Shown here piece after piece: positions 47,247 to 56,158 of a DNA stretch of 64,000 nucleotides (positions within the stretch are counted from its first letter, which is position 1; the number at the start of each line of letters is the position of its first letter). The notes under the pieces are model-generated. The model ran no database searches, was not told the origin of the DNA, and worked only from the letters and a program-made list of their open reading frames with translations. The translations under genes were made by a program, and so were the position numbers. Source of the DNA: [Flavobacterium] thermophilum (lineage in GTDB: Bacteria > Bacillota > Bacilli > Bacillales > Anoxybacillaceae). Location: NCBI GenBank assembly GCA_900450595.1, contig UGGS01000001.1, forward strand, positions 1,240,001-1,304,000, given 5' to 3'.

Positions 47247-48059
47247 TTAACCGAGCGGCACCGCTTTCCGCTCGCCTTTCGAGAACGTCATGAGTTCGGT
47301 ATAGCCGACGCTGCGGGCGAGTTCAACCGCCTTGTCAAAGTCGGCGCCGACATCGCCCGGCACGTGCGCGTCCGAGGACAACACGATCGGAATGCCTTTG
47401 TCATAGCACATTTGCAGCAGCCGCGGATCGGGATACAGCTCGCCGACCGGCTTGCGCAGCCCGGCCGTGCTGATCTCGACGCACGTCTTCGAATTGGCGA
47501 GCGCTGTCGTTGCCCGGTCGTATTGCTCAAGCAAAAACTCTTCATCTTCCGGAACGTATTTAAAAATTTTCACCAAATCCAAATGGCCGATAATATCAAA
47601 TAAGTTCGACTCGGCGAGCGTTACGACTTGGTCAAAGTATTTGCGATATGTATCATACAAATCGCGCCGTTCCCATTCACGGCGGAACTCGACTAAGTCG
47701 ATGCCGAAATCGTCGACCCAATGGATCGAACCGATGACATAGTCAAACTCGTACGAGCGGATAAACGCAGCCATTTCCTCATGTTTGCCGGGAGTGTAAT
47801 CCATTTCAATCGACATTTTCACGTCGATTCCGGCATCCCACGCTTCGTGGAACAAGCGGACATAGTCGGCCATATCGTAGCACCGGCGCGCCTCCACCCA
47901 CGGGTTGGACAAAATGTTTTTCGTTTGGTAAAAATGATACGCATGCTCGGAAATGCCAAAATGCTGAATGCCTTTTTTCGCGGCTTCATCGGTGAACTGG
48001 CGCAAATAATCGAGCGTCAGCGTCCCCCGCTCCAAATGGTTGTGATAATCAGTCAGCAC
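47247..48059 (-). CDS. hisK: Histidinol-phosphatase, PHP family
   Basis: 270 residues. Metal-binding motifs of the PHP fold: DYHNHLERG at the N-terminus, GISEHAYHF near 35, GSIHWVDD near 110, DIIGHLDLVKIF near 160 and SSDAHVPGDVG near 230. Fits the Bacillus HisK/HisJ type that makes histidinol. GTG start at 48059 behind GGAGGGG. No terminator seen in the AT-rich gap to serA (47008-47246). Confidence 0.9.
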   Translation of the reverse strand: MLTDYHNHLERGTLTLDYLRQFTDEAAKKGIQHFGISEHAYHFYQTKNILSNPWVEARRCYDMADYVRLFHEAWDAGIDVKMSIEMDYTPGKHEEMAAFIRSYEFDYVIGSIHWVDDFGIDLVEFRREWERRDLYDTYRKYFDQVVTLAESNLFDIIGHLDLVKIFKYVPEDEEFLLEQYDRATTALANSKTCVEISTAGLRKPVGELYPDPRLLQMCYDKGIPIVLSSDAHVPGDVGADFDKAVELARSVGYTELMTFSKGERKAVPLG

Positions 48060-48141
48060 AGTGTTTCTCCCCTCCTGCTGTTTTTTTCATTATAACGCAT
48101 CACCGCAAGAAAGGACAACCGTTTGGCGAATCATCACCCAA

Positions 48142-48228
48142 TCATCCGTTCGCGCCGACGAGAAACAACAGCCCGACGCATACCGCGACGCCGGCGACCG
48201 CCAAGAGCCGTGTCATGAGATCATCCAT
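48142..48228 (-). CDS. Possible 28-residue membrane peptide
   Basis: ATG at 48228 behind GGAGGGG at ideal spacing; the product begins MDDLMTRLLAVAGVAVCVGL, is a single hydrophobic helix and ends VGANG. It is divergent to nothing and lies 82 bp upstream of hisK on the same strand. No family recognised; it may be one of the small membrane proteins common in Bacillaceae. Confidence 0.5.
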   Translation of the reverse strand: MDDLMTRLLAVAGVAVCVGLLFLVGANG

Positions 48229-48335
48229 CTGCCACCCCTCCTTGCCTTCTTTGCGCCATATATGTCTTATGCCAATATCATCTCCGATAGAACAACAAAG
48301 TGAAGATCGTAACAAAACGACGCAAACGGCGGCGG

Positions 48336-49436
48336 CTACCAGCCGGCCGCCATCAACAGAGCGTTCGGCCCGGCCGGCACGCGGATTCGCATTCCAACCG
48401 GATACGGGCCCAAGTTCGACAACCCGTCAGCCGCAAACGTCACCTCACGGAAGCCAAACTCTTTCGCTGTCAGCAGCACAGCCTCCGCCATGCGCGCCGC
48501 GTCCTCTTCATGTGGCTGAGCGGTCAGCTGAATCCGGACCGTCGCATGCCGCGCATCCATATCAGCCAGCTCCACGTTTACTCCCGGCGGAATGGCCGGC
48601 TCGAGCCCGCGGATCGTCGATGTTTTCATCTGCTTCAGCGCCTCCGAAAACGTGCGGGCGCTGCCCGGCGCCGGGACGAGCACTGTATAGCCGAACGAAG
48701 CGCTGTTTTTATAATACATTCGCTGCCGCTCCTTGATTTTTGTCGCTTTTACCATTCCGAGCGCCGGCAACTCAAGCCCTTCCTTCTCTCCGGTGAAAAA
48801 GCGGAGGCGCCGCTCCCCCATTTGCCGCGCTGTTTCGACGAGGGCGTCGACAAACAGCTTCTGCTCTTTGCGGCTGGCCGAAAACACGCGGTGCTGAGCC
48901 GGGACGTGCACCATCCATTCCCCCGTCCCCCCGGCGGCCGGCTGAATGACCACTCCATCAAACCAAGCGGACGCCGCCCGCAGCGGAGAGCGCCCAAGCA
49001 CGCGCAGCGCTGCCGTGAACCGCTCTTCGGGGGCCAATCGGCCGCTGAGCGGAACCGCCACTGGCACCACCCGGCCGTTTGCCGCATCAGGCAAGCCGAC
49101 CACCATGACGCCGGCATCTTCCTGCGCCGGCGCCGCATCAGCGGCCATTATCGTCTCAACTTGGGGGGGAGCGCTCTCGGCTCCTAGCGTTTTGACGGTA
49201 GAGGATCGTTGCTGCTGTTCCGCGCGCTCCGGAGCGGCCGCATTCATTCCGACAGCAACAACCGCAAGAAAGAGGGCCATCGATGCCGCCGAAAGCCAAC
49301 GCCGTCTCCAGCGCATCTTGCGCTGGGTGCGCTGAAGCCGTTCGTAAACATCTTCTTTTGTGCACCGGTCTTTCACCATGGGCAGCTGCTCAAGGCTATG
49401 TTCGATGCATCGCTCATTCCAGGGAAATTTTTTCAT
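48336..49436 (-). CDS. rsiX: Anti-sigma-X factor RsiX-like protein
   Basis: 366 residues: cytosolic N-terminus, one membrane segment (about 47-66), and a large extracytoplasmic part that includes a GerMN-like segment (VFSASRKEQKLFVDALVETA). Length is close to B. subtilis RsiX. It overlaps sigX by 23 bp. GGGAGGAG precedes the ATG. Likely holds SigX inactive at the membrane. Confidence 0.82.
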   Translation of the reverse strand: MKKFPWNERCIEHSLEQLPMVKDRCTKEDVYERLQRTQRKMRWRRRWLSAASMALFLAVVAVGMNAAAPERAEQQQRSSTVKTLGAESAPPQVETIMAADAAPAQEDAGVMVVGLPDAANGRVVPVAVPLSGRLAPEERFTAALRVLGRSPLRAASAWFDGVVIQPAAGGTGEWMVHVPAQHRVFSASRKEQKLFVDALVETARQMGERRLRFFTGEKEGLELPALGMVKATKIKERQRMYYKNSASFGYTVLVPAPGSARTFSEALKQMKTSTIRGLEPAIPPGVNVELADMDARHATVRIQLTAQPHEEDAARMAEAVLLTAKEFGFREVTFAADGLSNLGPYPVGMRIRVPAGPNALLMAAGW

Positions 49437-49956
49437 GCCGCCACTCCTCCCGTTCGGCCTCTTCCTCCATATGTTGTTTCAGCGCCTTCAGCGCGCGGTG
49501 CTGCGTCGTTTTCACTTTGCTTTCCGTCCAGCCGAGCGCGGCCGCCGTTTCAGCAATCGACAGCGACTGGATGAATCGGAGGACGAGCACAAGCTGTTGG
49601 TCGACCGTGCAGCGCGCCAAGCAGCGGTACATGAGTTGAATTTCCTCGTTTTGAATCGCGATTTCCTCCGGCATCGGCTCGTCAGCGCCGAGCTGCTCCT
49701 CGCTCCACTCCGATGTCTTCACCCACTGGCGTCGTTTTTGCTTGCGAAAAAAATCGATCGCCACATGGCGCGCAATGGACAGCAGCCACGTCTTTTCACT
49801 GCATTGCCCTTTAAACCGTTTGTACGAACGCAGCACTTTCACATACACTTCTTGCACTAAATCTTCGGCATGCTCTCGATTTCGCACCATGTAATATAAA
49901 AAATTAAACAAATCATCGTGATATTTTTCGTACAACTGTTCAAAAACGGGGTCCAT
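49414..49956 (-). CDS. sigX: ECF RNA polymerase sigma factor SigX
   Basis: 180 residues. Region 2 FNFLYYMVRNREHAEDLVQE and KTWLLSIARHVAIDFFRKQK strongly resemble B. subtilis SigX; region 4 SIAETAAALGWTESKVKTTQ is the -35-binding helix-turn-helix. The ATG at 49956 follows GGGGGAGAG. SigX controls cell-envelope charge genes in B. subtilis. Confidence 0.92.
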   Translation of the reverse strand: MDPVFEQLYEKYHDDLFNFLYYMVRNREHAEDLVQEVYVKVLRSYKRFKGQCSEKTWLLSIARHVAIDFFRKQKRRQWVKTSEWSEEQLGADEPMPEEIAIQNEEIQLMYRCLARCTVDQQLVLVLRFIQSLSIAETAAALGWTESKVKTTQHRALKALKQHMEEEAEREEWRHEKISLE

Positions 49957-50070
49957 CGTGTCTCTCCCCCTATTCGTTTCCATGGACCAAAGCCGAACCA
50001 TTCCATTATCTTCATGATAACGGGTCTCATGCAAAAAGGGAACCATTTTTTTGGACGAAAAAGGAAGAAG

Positions 50071-50096
50071 GCCGAGCGAACCGGCTATCGCTCGGC
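50071..50096 (-). terminator. Possible terminator of the cobalamin operon
   Basis: GCCGAGCG/CGCTCGGC 8-bp stem on the minus strand with a 10-base loop, followed by CTTCTTCCTTTTTC. The cblS stop at 50085 lies in the loop. The U-tract is interrupted. Confidence 0.6.
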
Positions 50097-50801
50097 AAAG
50101 AGCGGAAAAAAGAGGCGGCCGGCTCGCTTCCGCAATGCGCCCTCTGCCGCCCGGTCATAGCTGATCAAAAACGACGTCGCCGGACCACCAGAGGCAAAGA
50201 GCGGCAGCGGGCAGGCGCAGGCCCGCCCTTGGCGGCCGTTGGCGGCCGACAGTTGCATCCATTCGTAGTAAATGCCTTTGGAACCGATCGGGACGAGCTC
50301 ATAAACAGACGGAGAGGCGAGAAGCTCAACAAACAGCGAAAGCGGCGCGACCCATTGAGGATGCGCCAGCACGGCCGGGCCGACGAGCGGGCGGCCGATG
50401 ACGGCAAACTTCGCTCCCTCCGGCGTGACGCCGATCCGCTTCCGTTCGGCCGCCACCGTTCCGACCGCCATCACGCCAAGCGCCGACTGGACGGTGGAAA
50501 AATTCGATTCCGTGCTGCCGGTGACCGGAAGGCGAAGAGAAAGTTCATGGCAGACTCGTTCAATGCCGCGGCAAAGCGCTTCCCATCGGTCATCCCCCAT
50601 AAAGTTTTGCAAGACGACGGCGTTTGCTTCCGCCCCGACGCTCAGCAATTCCATCAAGGCGACGCGGGCGGCAAAATATGCGACCGTCTCCGCCGGAGCA
50701 TGCACCGTATCACCCGGCTTGTCCCCGACCGCCGCCGAGCCGTCGACGGCAATGGCGAGCTCTCTGCCTTCGGTCAATGGAAGGAAGAGCACATCACGCA
50801 T
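50085..50801 (-). CDS. cblS: Alpha-ribazole kinase CblS
   Basis: 238 residues. It has an AIR-synthase/ThiL (PurM-like) character: AIAVDGSAAVGDKPGDTVHA with acidic residues, and GSTESNFSTVQSALGVMAVG. CblS phosphorylates alpha-ribazole, giving the nucleotide-loop precursor without the CobT route; the pathway was described for Listeria and Geobacillus CblT-CblS. Overlaps cblT by 8 bp. Last gene of the operon. Confidence 0.8.
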   Translation of the reverse strand: MRDVLFLPLTEGRELAIAVDGSAAVGDKPGDTVHAPAETVAYFAARVALMELLSVGAEANAVVLQNFMGDDRWEALCRGIERVCHELSLRLPVTGSTESNFSTVQSALGVMAVGTVAAERKRIGVTPEGAKFAVIGRPLVGPAVLAHPQWVAPLSLFVELLASPSVYELVPIGSKGIYYEWMQLSAANGRQGRACACPLPLFASGGPATSFLISYDRAAEGALRKRAGRLFFPLFAER

Positions 50802-51276
50802 GCGGCGCCCCCGCCTTCGCCATCAAACGGGCAACCGCCGGGGCAACGGCCAGCGCGATCAACACGTTGACCAAAGCGGCGGCGGAAAGCGGCGGAATGA
50901 CGGCAAGCACAAACGGCCAGCCGAACGAACCCACTAGCGGCAGCGGGGCTAACAACGCATTGCCGATGAAAAAGGCGGCGGCGCTGCCTATTTTCCATCC
51001 CCGCTGATGCAGTACGGCGAACAGCGCGCCAAGCCCGGCCATTTCCAATGCGACAAGCCAATGGAACGGGCCGAGCGGCCACCCGCCGACCACCGCCGAA
51101 ATAAGGTGCCCCAGCCCTGCAACCGCCGCTCCGGCGCGCGGACCAAGGATGGCGGCGGCAACGAGCGCCGGAGCGCTGTCTAACGCGATGCTGCCGACAA
51201 ACGTCGGCAGCTTGATGAACGATCCGATCGCCGAAAGCGCCAAACAAACAGCCATCCAAGCCAGGCGGCGGCTCAT
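50794..51276 (-). CDS. cblT: Alpha-ribazole transporter CblT (ECF S component)
   Basis: 160 residues, about five to six membrane helices, ECF S-component pattern (LPTFVGSIALDSAPALVAAA, then GPRAGAAVAGLGHLISA). Paired with cblS, so alpha-ribazole uptake is the likely role. No dedicated ECF energising module lies nearby; it would share the general one. ATGA overlap with pduO; AGGAGG precedes the start. Confidence 0.82.
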   Translation of the reverse strand: MSRRLAWMAVCLALSAIGSFIKLPTFVGSIALDSAPALVAAAILGPRAGAAVAGLGHLISAVVGGWPLGPFHWLVALEMAGLGALFAVLHQRGWKIGSAAAFFIGNALLAPLPLVGSFGWPFVLAVIPPLSAAALVNVLIALAVAPAVARLMAKAGAPHA

Positions 51277-51851
51277 TGCTTCTCCTCCTTGTCGCGGAAC
51301 ACAATGGCGCTCCGCTCATATTCGACATCCTTCACCCCTAAGCGGGCGTTCACAACCCGGGCGGCAGCGAACAAATAGTCGGACAGGCGGTTCATATATT
51401 TCAGAACAACGTCGTTGATCGGCTCCGCTTTTTGCAACGAAACGATGCAGCGCTCCGCCCTTCTCGTCACCGTGCGCGCCAGATGAAGCGCGGCAGCCGC
51501 CTTCGACCCTCCCGGCAAAATAAACTTTTCAAGCGGCGGCGCCTCTTGGACATAGGCGTCAATGCGCTGCTCCAAAAAGGCGACCATCTCCTCGGTCGCT
51601 TTATACGGCAGCTTGCCGTTGACGATGGCCAAATCCCCGCCGCAGTCAAACAGCTCGTGCTGGATTTTTTGCAGCTCACCGCAAAGATCGTGAAAACGCG
51701 CATCATCCACCAATAAGGCAAGCGCCCAGCCGATGAACGAGTTCGCCTCATCGATCGTCCCATACGCCTCGACGCGCAAATGATCTTTATCGACGCGCCC
51801 GCCGATTAAGCTTGTTTTTCCTTTGTCTCCAGTCCGCGTATACAATTTCAT
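51273..51851 (-). CDS. pduO: ATP:cob(I)alamin adenosyltransferase, PduO type
   Basis: 192 residues. KLYTRTGDKGKTSLIGG at the N-terminus binds ATP; VEAYGTIDEANSFIG, KFILPGGSKAAAALHLARTV and RRAERC plus LNRLSD-like (YMNRLSDYLF) motifs complete the family. Adds the adenosyl ligand to corrinoids. AAAGGGGAG precedes the ATG at 51851. Confidence 0.95.
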   Translation of the reverse strand: MKLYTRTGDKGKTSLIGGRVDKDHLRVEAYGTIDEANSFIGWALALLVDDARFHDLCGELQKIQHELFDCGGDLAIVNGKLPYKATEEMVAFLEQRIDAYVQEAPPLEKFILPGGSKAAAALHLARTVTRRAERCIVSLQKAEPINDVVLKYMNRLSDYLFAAARVVNARLGVKDVEYERSAIVFRDKEEKQ

Positions 51852-51865
51852 AATTCTTCTCCCCT

Positions 51866-52282
51866 TTATTTTAATCGTTCCGCCAACCCGCACCAAAGCC
51901 GGTCGACGCGATGGCATACGGCGGCAAGCCGTTGATAGCACAGGCCGACGGCGTCGCGCCAGCGCCGTTCTTGCCGGTCAGTCGGAACGACGCCTTGCGT
52001 TACGTCTGTCCCGATCCAGACGACCGTGCGGCCGGCCGCTCCTTCCTCCCACTGCTTCCAAGCGCAGAAAAACCGCTCCCATTCCTCTGGGTCCGGAAGG
52101 CGGCGGATGGCGGCTTCGAGCCCATCCAAGACAACTGTTTTCGCCGTCTTGGCGCCATCCGGCCACCCGTATGGTCCCTGATAGCCGTCATGCCATACGA
52201 TATGAACACCGTCGCTTATTCCGTACCGTTCCCGCACCCATTTTCGCTTTCCTTGGAACGCACCGCCGACAACGAAATGCAC
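51866..52282 (-). CDS. Second, shortened CobU-like protein
   Basis: 138 residues from the GTG at 52282 (AAAGGGGGAG upstream). The P-loop-like VVGGAFQGKRKWVRERY and the C-terminal IGTDVTQGVVPTDRQERRWR match the ends of CobU (adenosylcobinamide kinase/guanylyltransferase), but the middle, including the RIxxHxxxR block with the guanylylated histidine, is missing. It may be a kinase-only or regulatory paralogue. Overlaps cobC by 67 bp. Confidence 0.7.
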   Translation of the reverse strand: MHFVVGGAFQGKRKWVRERYGISDGVHIVWHDGYQGPYGWPDGAKTAKTVVLDGLEAAIRRLPDPEEWERFFCAWKQWEEGAAGRTVVWIGTDVTQGVVPTDRQERRWRDAVGLCYQRLAAVCHRVDRLWCGLAERLK

Positions 52283-52866
52283 CGTTCTCCCCCTTTCCAG
52301 CGCTCGATCGTTGATTCGAGCGTATACCCGCCGGAAAACGGCACCTTCCATTCCCAAAACGGGCGAACGTCCGGCGCATATTGTTCAAGCACGAAACGGA
52401 TCGGACCGCTGTGGGTGACGATCGCCACATGGCGGGCGCCCATCCGCTCAGCCAACGCAACCGTCTCGGCGAGCGCCCGTTTGATGCGCGCTTGAAACGA
52501 AACATAGCTTTCTCCGGCGGGCGGCGCCGTCGAAAATGGCGACTCGAGCCATCGGTTGTACGCGAGATCCGTTTCGAGTTCGGCGAACGTTTTCCCTTCC
52601 CAGACGCCAAAAAAAAGCTCGCGCCATCCGCTCGTACACCAGTCCGGCTCGCGGCTGCCAAACAGCAGCGCCGCCGTCTCCCAGCAACGGCGAAGATCGC
52701 TTGTCACGATGCAGTCGACCGGATATGGCCACTCGACCCGCAAACGGCGCAGCCTGCTATGTTCCGCGGCCGAAAGCGGCGCGTCCGTCCAGCCGATATA
52801 TGCATCGCGCCGATTCAGTTCCGTCATCCCATGACGGATGAGCGTAACAGCCAAAGGACGCCCCAT
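52216..52866 (-). CDS. cobC: Alpha-ribazole phosphatase-like histidine phosphatase
   Basis: 216 residues. The phosphoglycerate-mutase-type LIRHGMTELNRR near the N-terminus, TSDLRRCWETA, GVWEGKT and the second histidine in IVTHSGPIRF mark the family. Removes the phosphate from alpha-ribazole-phosphate or cobalamin-phosphate. The C-terminal ~20 residues overlap the next gene. Start at 52866 behind GGGGGAGAG. Confidence 0.87.
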   Translation of the reverse strand: MGRPLAVTLIRHGMTELNRRDAYIGWTDAPLSAAEHSRLRRLRVEWPYPVDCIVTSDLRRCWETAALLFGSREPDWCTSGWRELFFGVWEGKTFAELETDLAYNRWLESPFSTAPPAGESYVSFQARIKRALAETVALAERMGARHVAIVTHSGPIRFVLEQYAPDVRPFWEWKVPFSGGYTLESTIERWKGGERCISLSAVRSKESENGCGNGTE

Positions 52867-53609
52867 AGCACCGTCTCTCCCCCTTCGATGAGCGCGCCGA
52901 GCACATCGCCGCTCACGCCGCCAAACTGCTTTTCCGCCCACGGCTTTGCCGCGAGGGAACAAAGCGCCATCGCCGCAGCCAACACCACAACCGCCGCCGG
53001 CGGAACGCCCGCCGCCGGAAGAAGCAAAAGCACAAGGCATGCCAATCCCAGCGCCCATGCTGCATCGCGCCATGAACTATATTCGCGAAGCGAGGCCGCC
53101 ATTCCTGTCGATTTGGCCAGCTTGCCGGCGGAAAGAAGCCAGACAGCCCCGGCTCTCGACAGCAGTGGAATGGCAATAAACAGGGCAGGGGAAATGCCCG
53201 CTTTGATCGCTTCATGCAAAAACAGCCAGCGGAACGATAACAAACAAATGAGCGACAACACAGCGAACGCGCCGACGCGCGAATCGGCCATGATCTCTTG
53301 CCGCCGCTTGGCGTCCCGGTACGAAAAAAAGGCATCGCTCACGTCCATAAAGCCGTCGGCGTGCAGCCCGCCGGCAAGCCAAATGCCAAGCCAAAGAAGA
53401 AGGAGAGCCAAAAAAGAAGGCGGACCGAACGAAAGCGCCGTACAGGCGCCGTACACCAAGGCAGCCAGCGTCCCGAGCAGCGCTCCAGCCAGCGGCATTG
53501 TGCGCACAAGCCAGCGGACATGCGGGGCTTTCCATTCAATCGAACGCTGGATGGGAATGATCGTAAACAGCTGCAGCGCCAGCAGCCAGCCATTCCATGC
53601 CCGCTTCAT
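52824..53609 (-). CDS. cobS: Adenosylcobinamide-GDP ribazoletransferase
   Basis: 261 residues, about seven membrane segments. The acidic signature GGLHADGFMDVSDAFFSYRD near residue 85 and the late GGVSGDVLGA motif are typical. Joins GDP-cobinamide to alpha-ribazole(-P). Overlaps cobU by ATGA and cobC by 43 bp. Confidence 0.95.
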   Translation of the reverse strand: MKRAWNGWLLALQLFTIIPIQRSIEWKAPHVRWLVRTMPLAGALLGTLAALVYGACTALSFGPPSFLALLLLWLGIWLAGGLHADGFMDVSDAFFSYRDAKRRQEIMADSRVGAFAVLSLICLLSFRWLFLHEAIKAGISPALFIAIPLLSRAGAVWLLSAGKLAKSTGMAASLREYSSWRDAAWALGLACLVLLLLPAAGVPPAAVVVLAAAMALCSLAAKPWAEKQFGGVSGDVLGALIEGGETVLWGVLWLLRSSVMG

Positions 53610-54163
53610 TGCGGCCACCGTCCTTTCTTCACGCGAAGAAGACCGCATTCCACCACGGCGGCGGCTTCTGCTTCCGCGACCAACTGTTGATGAAGCCAAC
53701 CGAGCATTTTCATGTAGCGAAATGTGCCGAGGTCATTCGGCACGCCGCCAGAAAACAACTCATTGGACACAATGACAACAGCGCGGCATGCCGCCGCCCA
53801 CGCCCGCACTTGGTCGAGCAGGCAACGGGCAGCGGCGAACGCTCCTTCCTCTGTTTTCCATTCATCTCCGGCAAATAACACATTCGCCCACCACATAGTC
53901 AAGCAGTCGAGAAGGACAACATCAGGCGGACGAAGTGCAGCCAACAACTGATCAGGCCCTTCCGGCGCTTCCCACACCACCCAAGGCGCCGTCATCCCCA
54001 TGCGCCGCTCTTGATGGCGGCGAATGCGCTCTTCCATTTCCGCATCGGCAGCCCGGGCGGTGGCAACATAATGAAGCGTCTCGCCAGCGGCCAGCCGGAT
54101 GGCGCACACCTCTGCCGCTTCACTTTTGCCGCTGCGCACCGCGCCGCTCACAAACACGATCAT
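53606..54163 (-). CDS. cobU: Adenosylcobinamide kinase / guanylyltransferase
   Basis: 185 residues, the full-length CobU of this operon. P-loop VSGAVRSGKSEAAE, YVATARAADAEMEERIRRHQ with the guanylylated histidine, LLDCLTMWWANVLF and IVSNELFSGGVPND are all present. Makes cobinamide-phosphate and then GDP-cobinamide. ATG at 54163 behind GAGAGGTGG; overlaps cobD by 4 bp. Confidence 0.95.
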   Translation of the reverse strand: MIVFVSGAVRSGKSEAAEVCAIRLAAGETLHYVATARAADAEMEERIRRHQERRMGMTAPWVVWEAPEGPDQLLAALRPPDVVLLDCLTMWWANVLFAGDEWKTEEGAFAAARCLLDQVRAWAAACRAVVIVSNELFSGGVPNDLGTFRYMKMLGWLHQQLVAEAEAAAVVECGLLRVKKGRWPQ

Positions 54164-55230
54164 CCATCCCACCTCTCAAGCGCCTCAAGCAGCCGGTCAT
54201 TCTCCACCTGCGTTTTGACGGCGAGCCGGATGTAGCGGCCGTCAAGCCCCGGGAAATTCATCGTATGGCGCGGCACAACCCCTTCCTTCAACAAATGAAA
54301 AAACAGCTCCTCTGTCCGTCCTGAACACGGACGCAACAAATAAAAGTTCACGACCGATGGCGAGACGTCATACCGCCCGGCAGGCAGCGACCGAAACACC
54401 CGCTCCCGCTCGGCGGCGATCCGTTCTTTCGTCCACTTGACAAACGATTCCATCGCCATGAAACGAAGCGCCAATTGTTGGGCGATGCCGTTTGTGCTCC
54501 ATGGCGGCTGATGCGTTTTCAGCGAAGCGATCACCGCCTCGTCAGCAGCGACATAACCAAGGCGCGCGCCGGCCAGGTGATGGATTTTCGTCAACGATCG
54601 AAGCACAATGAGGCGCGGATAGCGTCCCAACCAGCGCATCGCCGTAAACCCGCCGCGCCAAAACGGATAAAATGCTTCATCGATGATTACATAGGTGCCA
54701 GCCGTGTGCGCCGCGTCCACCAGTGATCTCAATTCACCCTCCTCCATCACCGTCCCCGTCGGATTGTTCGGATGGCATAAAAAGATAATGTCTTGCTTGC
54801 CTGCCCAGGCAGTCGCTTCATCCAAGTCATAAGAAAAGCCCCGCGCTTCATCGGCCGCGAATCCCTCCACATCGCATCCATAAGCGAGACAGGCGCGCCG
54901 ATACTCGGAAAACGTCGGCTCCAAGATGCCGACGCGCCGACCGGCAAATAGCGCGGCCAACAAATAAATCGCCTCCGCCGCCCCGTTCGTCATCAGCACT
55001 TGTCCGGGTCGAATCTGCTCCTGCTTGGCAACGAGCTCCCTGAGCGCCTTCGCTTCCGAATCCGGATACTCCCCGGCCCAGCGAATCCACTCCTCACCGC
55101 TCGGCCAAGCTGACGGCGGCAGCCGGTACGGATTCGTATTGACGCTGAAATCAATGTATTCGTCTGGAGGGGCCAATCCGCATTGCTCATACAACGCGCG
55201 CGGATTCGCCCCATGCGCCGGCCAACGCAA
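54160..55230 (-). CDS. cobD: L-threonine-O-3-phosphate decarboxylase CobD
   Basis: 356 residues, PLP aminotransferase fold related to HisC: DFSVNTNPY near the N-terminus, CHPNNPTGTV near 150, VIIDEAFYPF near 175 and the PLP-lysine block RSLTKIHHLAGARLGY near 215. Makes aminopropanol-phosphate for the nucleotide loop. TTG start at 55230 behind GGGGGG. Overlaps cbiB by 44 bp. Confidence 0.93.
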   Translation of the reverse strand: MRWPAHGANPRALYEQCGLAPPDEYIDFSVNTNPYRLPPSAWPSGEEWIRWAGEYPDSEAKALRELVAKQEQIRPGQVLMTNGAAEAIYLLAALFAGRRVGILEPTFSEYRRACLAYGCDVEGFAADEARGFSYDLDEATAWAGKQDIIFLCHPNNPTGTVMEEGELRSLVDAAHTAGTYVIIDEAFYPFWRGGFTAMRWLGRYPRLIVLRSLTKIHHLAGARLGYVAADEAVIASLKTHQPPWSTNGIAQQLALRFMAMESFVKWTKERIAAERERVFRSLPAGRYDVSPSVVNFYLLRPCSGRTEELFFHLLKEGVVPRHTMNFPGLDGRYIRLAVKTQVENDRLLEALERWDG

Positions 55231-56158
55231 CGATTATCCCCCCAATCCATAGCAATAATGTAAACACTAGCACCGTTCCAATCATGATGCGGACCGCTTG
55301 GCGAATGTGGGCGGCGCGAAGCGGGGCGGCCGGGTCACCGAGCGTCGGCCTCCTCGAGACCACGCCGCCGTATGTATTCGTTCCGCCGAGCTGCACCCCA
55401 AGCAGCCCGGCCATCGCCGCCTCAAGCCAGCCGCTGTTCGGGCTTGGGTGGCGGCGGGCATCGCGAAATAAGATCGACAGCGCCAAACGAAAGCGGCGGC
55501 CGCCAAAGACCAACACCATCACAAGCGCCGTCAGCCGCGCTGGAATGTAGTTGAGCGCATCGTCCAGCCGCGCGGCCGCCCAGCCAAATTCGCGATACTT
55601 CTCATTTTTGTAGCCAATCATGGAATCACACGTGTTCACCGCCCGGTACAATAACGCGAGCGGCGCACCGCCCAAGGCCGCATAAAAGAGCGGAGCGGTG
55701 ATGCCGTCGCTCGTGTTTTCCGCCACCGTCTCCACGCAGGCGCGGGTGATGCCGGCTTCATCGAGCCGCTCGGTGTCGCGGCCAACGATCATCGACAGCG
55801 CGCGGCGCGCCGCAGGAAGATCGCCTGCTTCCAGCGGCCGGCGCACGTCCTCAGCCGCTTCAGCGAGGCTTTTCGTCGCAATGGCGGTGAAAATGAGGGC
55901 CGCCTCGATCGCCACCCCTACGTATACGGACAGCGCGTAGCCCACATAAACGATGAACGCCGATATCCCGTAAACAGCGGCCAACACGACCGCCACGGCC
56001 GCCGCCCCTTTCGTCCGCCGCTTTGTTCCTTGATTCCAGCGGCGATCAAGCCACGCAATCATCATTCCCATCCCGCGCACCGGATGCGGCAGCCAGCGCG
56101 GATCGCCCACGAGGGCATCGAGAAACAGCGCCAACGTCAATGCGGCCAAATGGGTCAT
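55187..56158 (-). CDS. cbiB: Adenosylcobinamide-phosphate synthase CbiB
   Basis: 323 residues, integral membrane. DALVGDPRWLPHPVRGMG at the N-terminus, GRDTERLDEAGITRACVETV near 122 with VAENTSDGITAPLFYA, and NTCDSMIGYKNEKYREFGW near 195 are diagnostic. Attaches the aminopropanol arm to cobyric acid, the product that CbiZ regenerates. Confidence 0.96.
   Translation of the reverse strand: MTHLAALTLALFLDALVGDPRWLPHPVRGMGMMIAWLDRRWNQGTKRRTKGAAAVAVVLAAVYGISAFIVYVGYALSVYVGVAIEAALIFTAIATKSLAEAAEDVRRPLEAGDLPAARRALSMIVGRDTERLDEAGITRACVETVAENTSDGITAPLFYAALGGAPLALLYRAVNTCDSMIGYKNEKYREFGWAAARLDDALNYIPARLTALVMVLVFGGRRFRLALSILFRDARRHPSPNSGWLEAAMAGLLGVQLGGTNTYGGVVSRRPTLGDPAAPLRAAHIRQAVRIMIGTVLVFTLLLWIGGIIVALAGAWGESARVV

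Noticed and set aside
52381..53775. 464-codon plus-strand frame in the cobalamin operon
   Set aside because: Opposite cobC, cobS and cobU, which carry complete motifs; no start signal.
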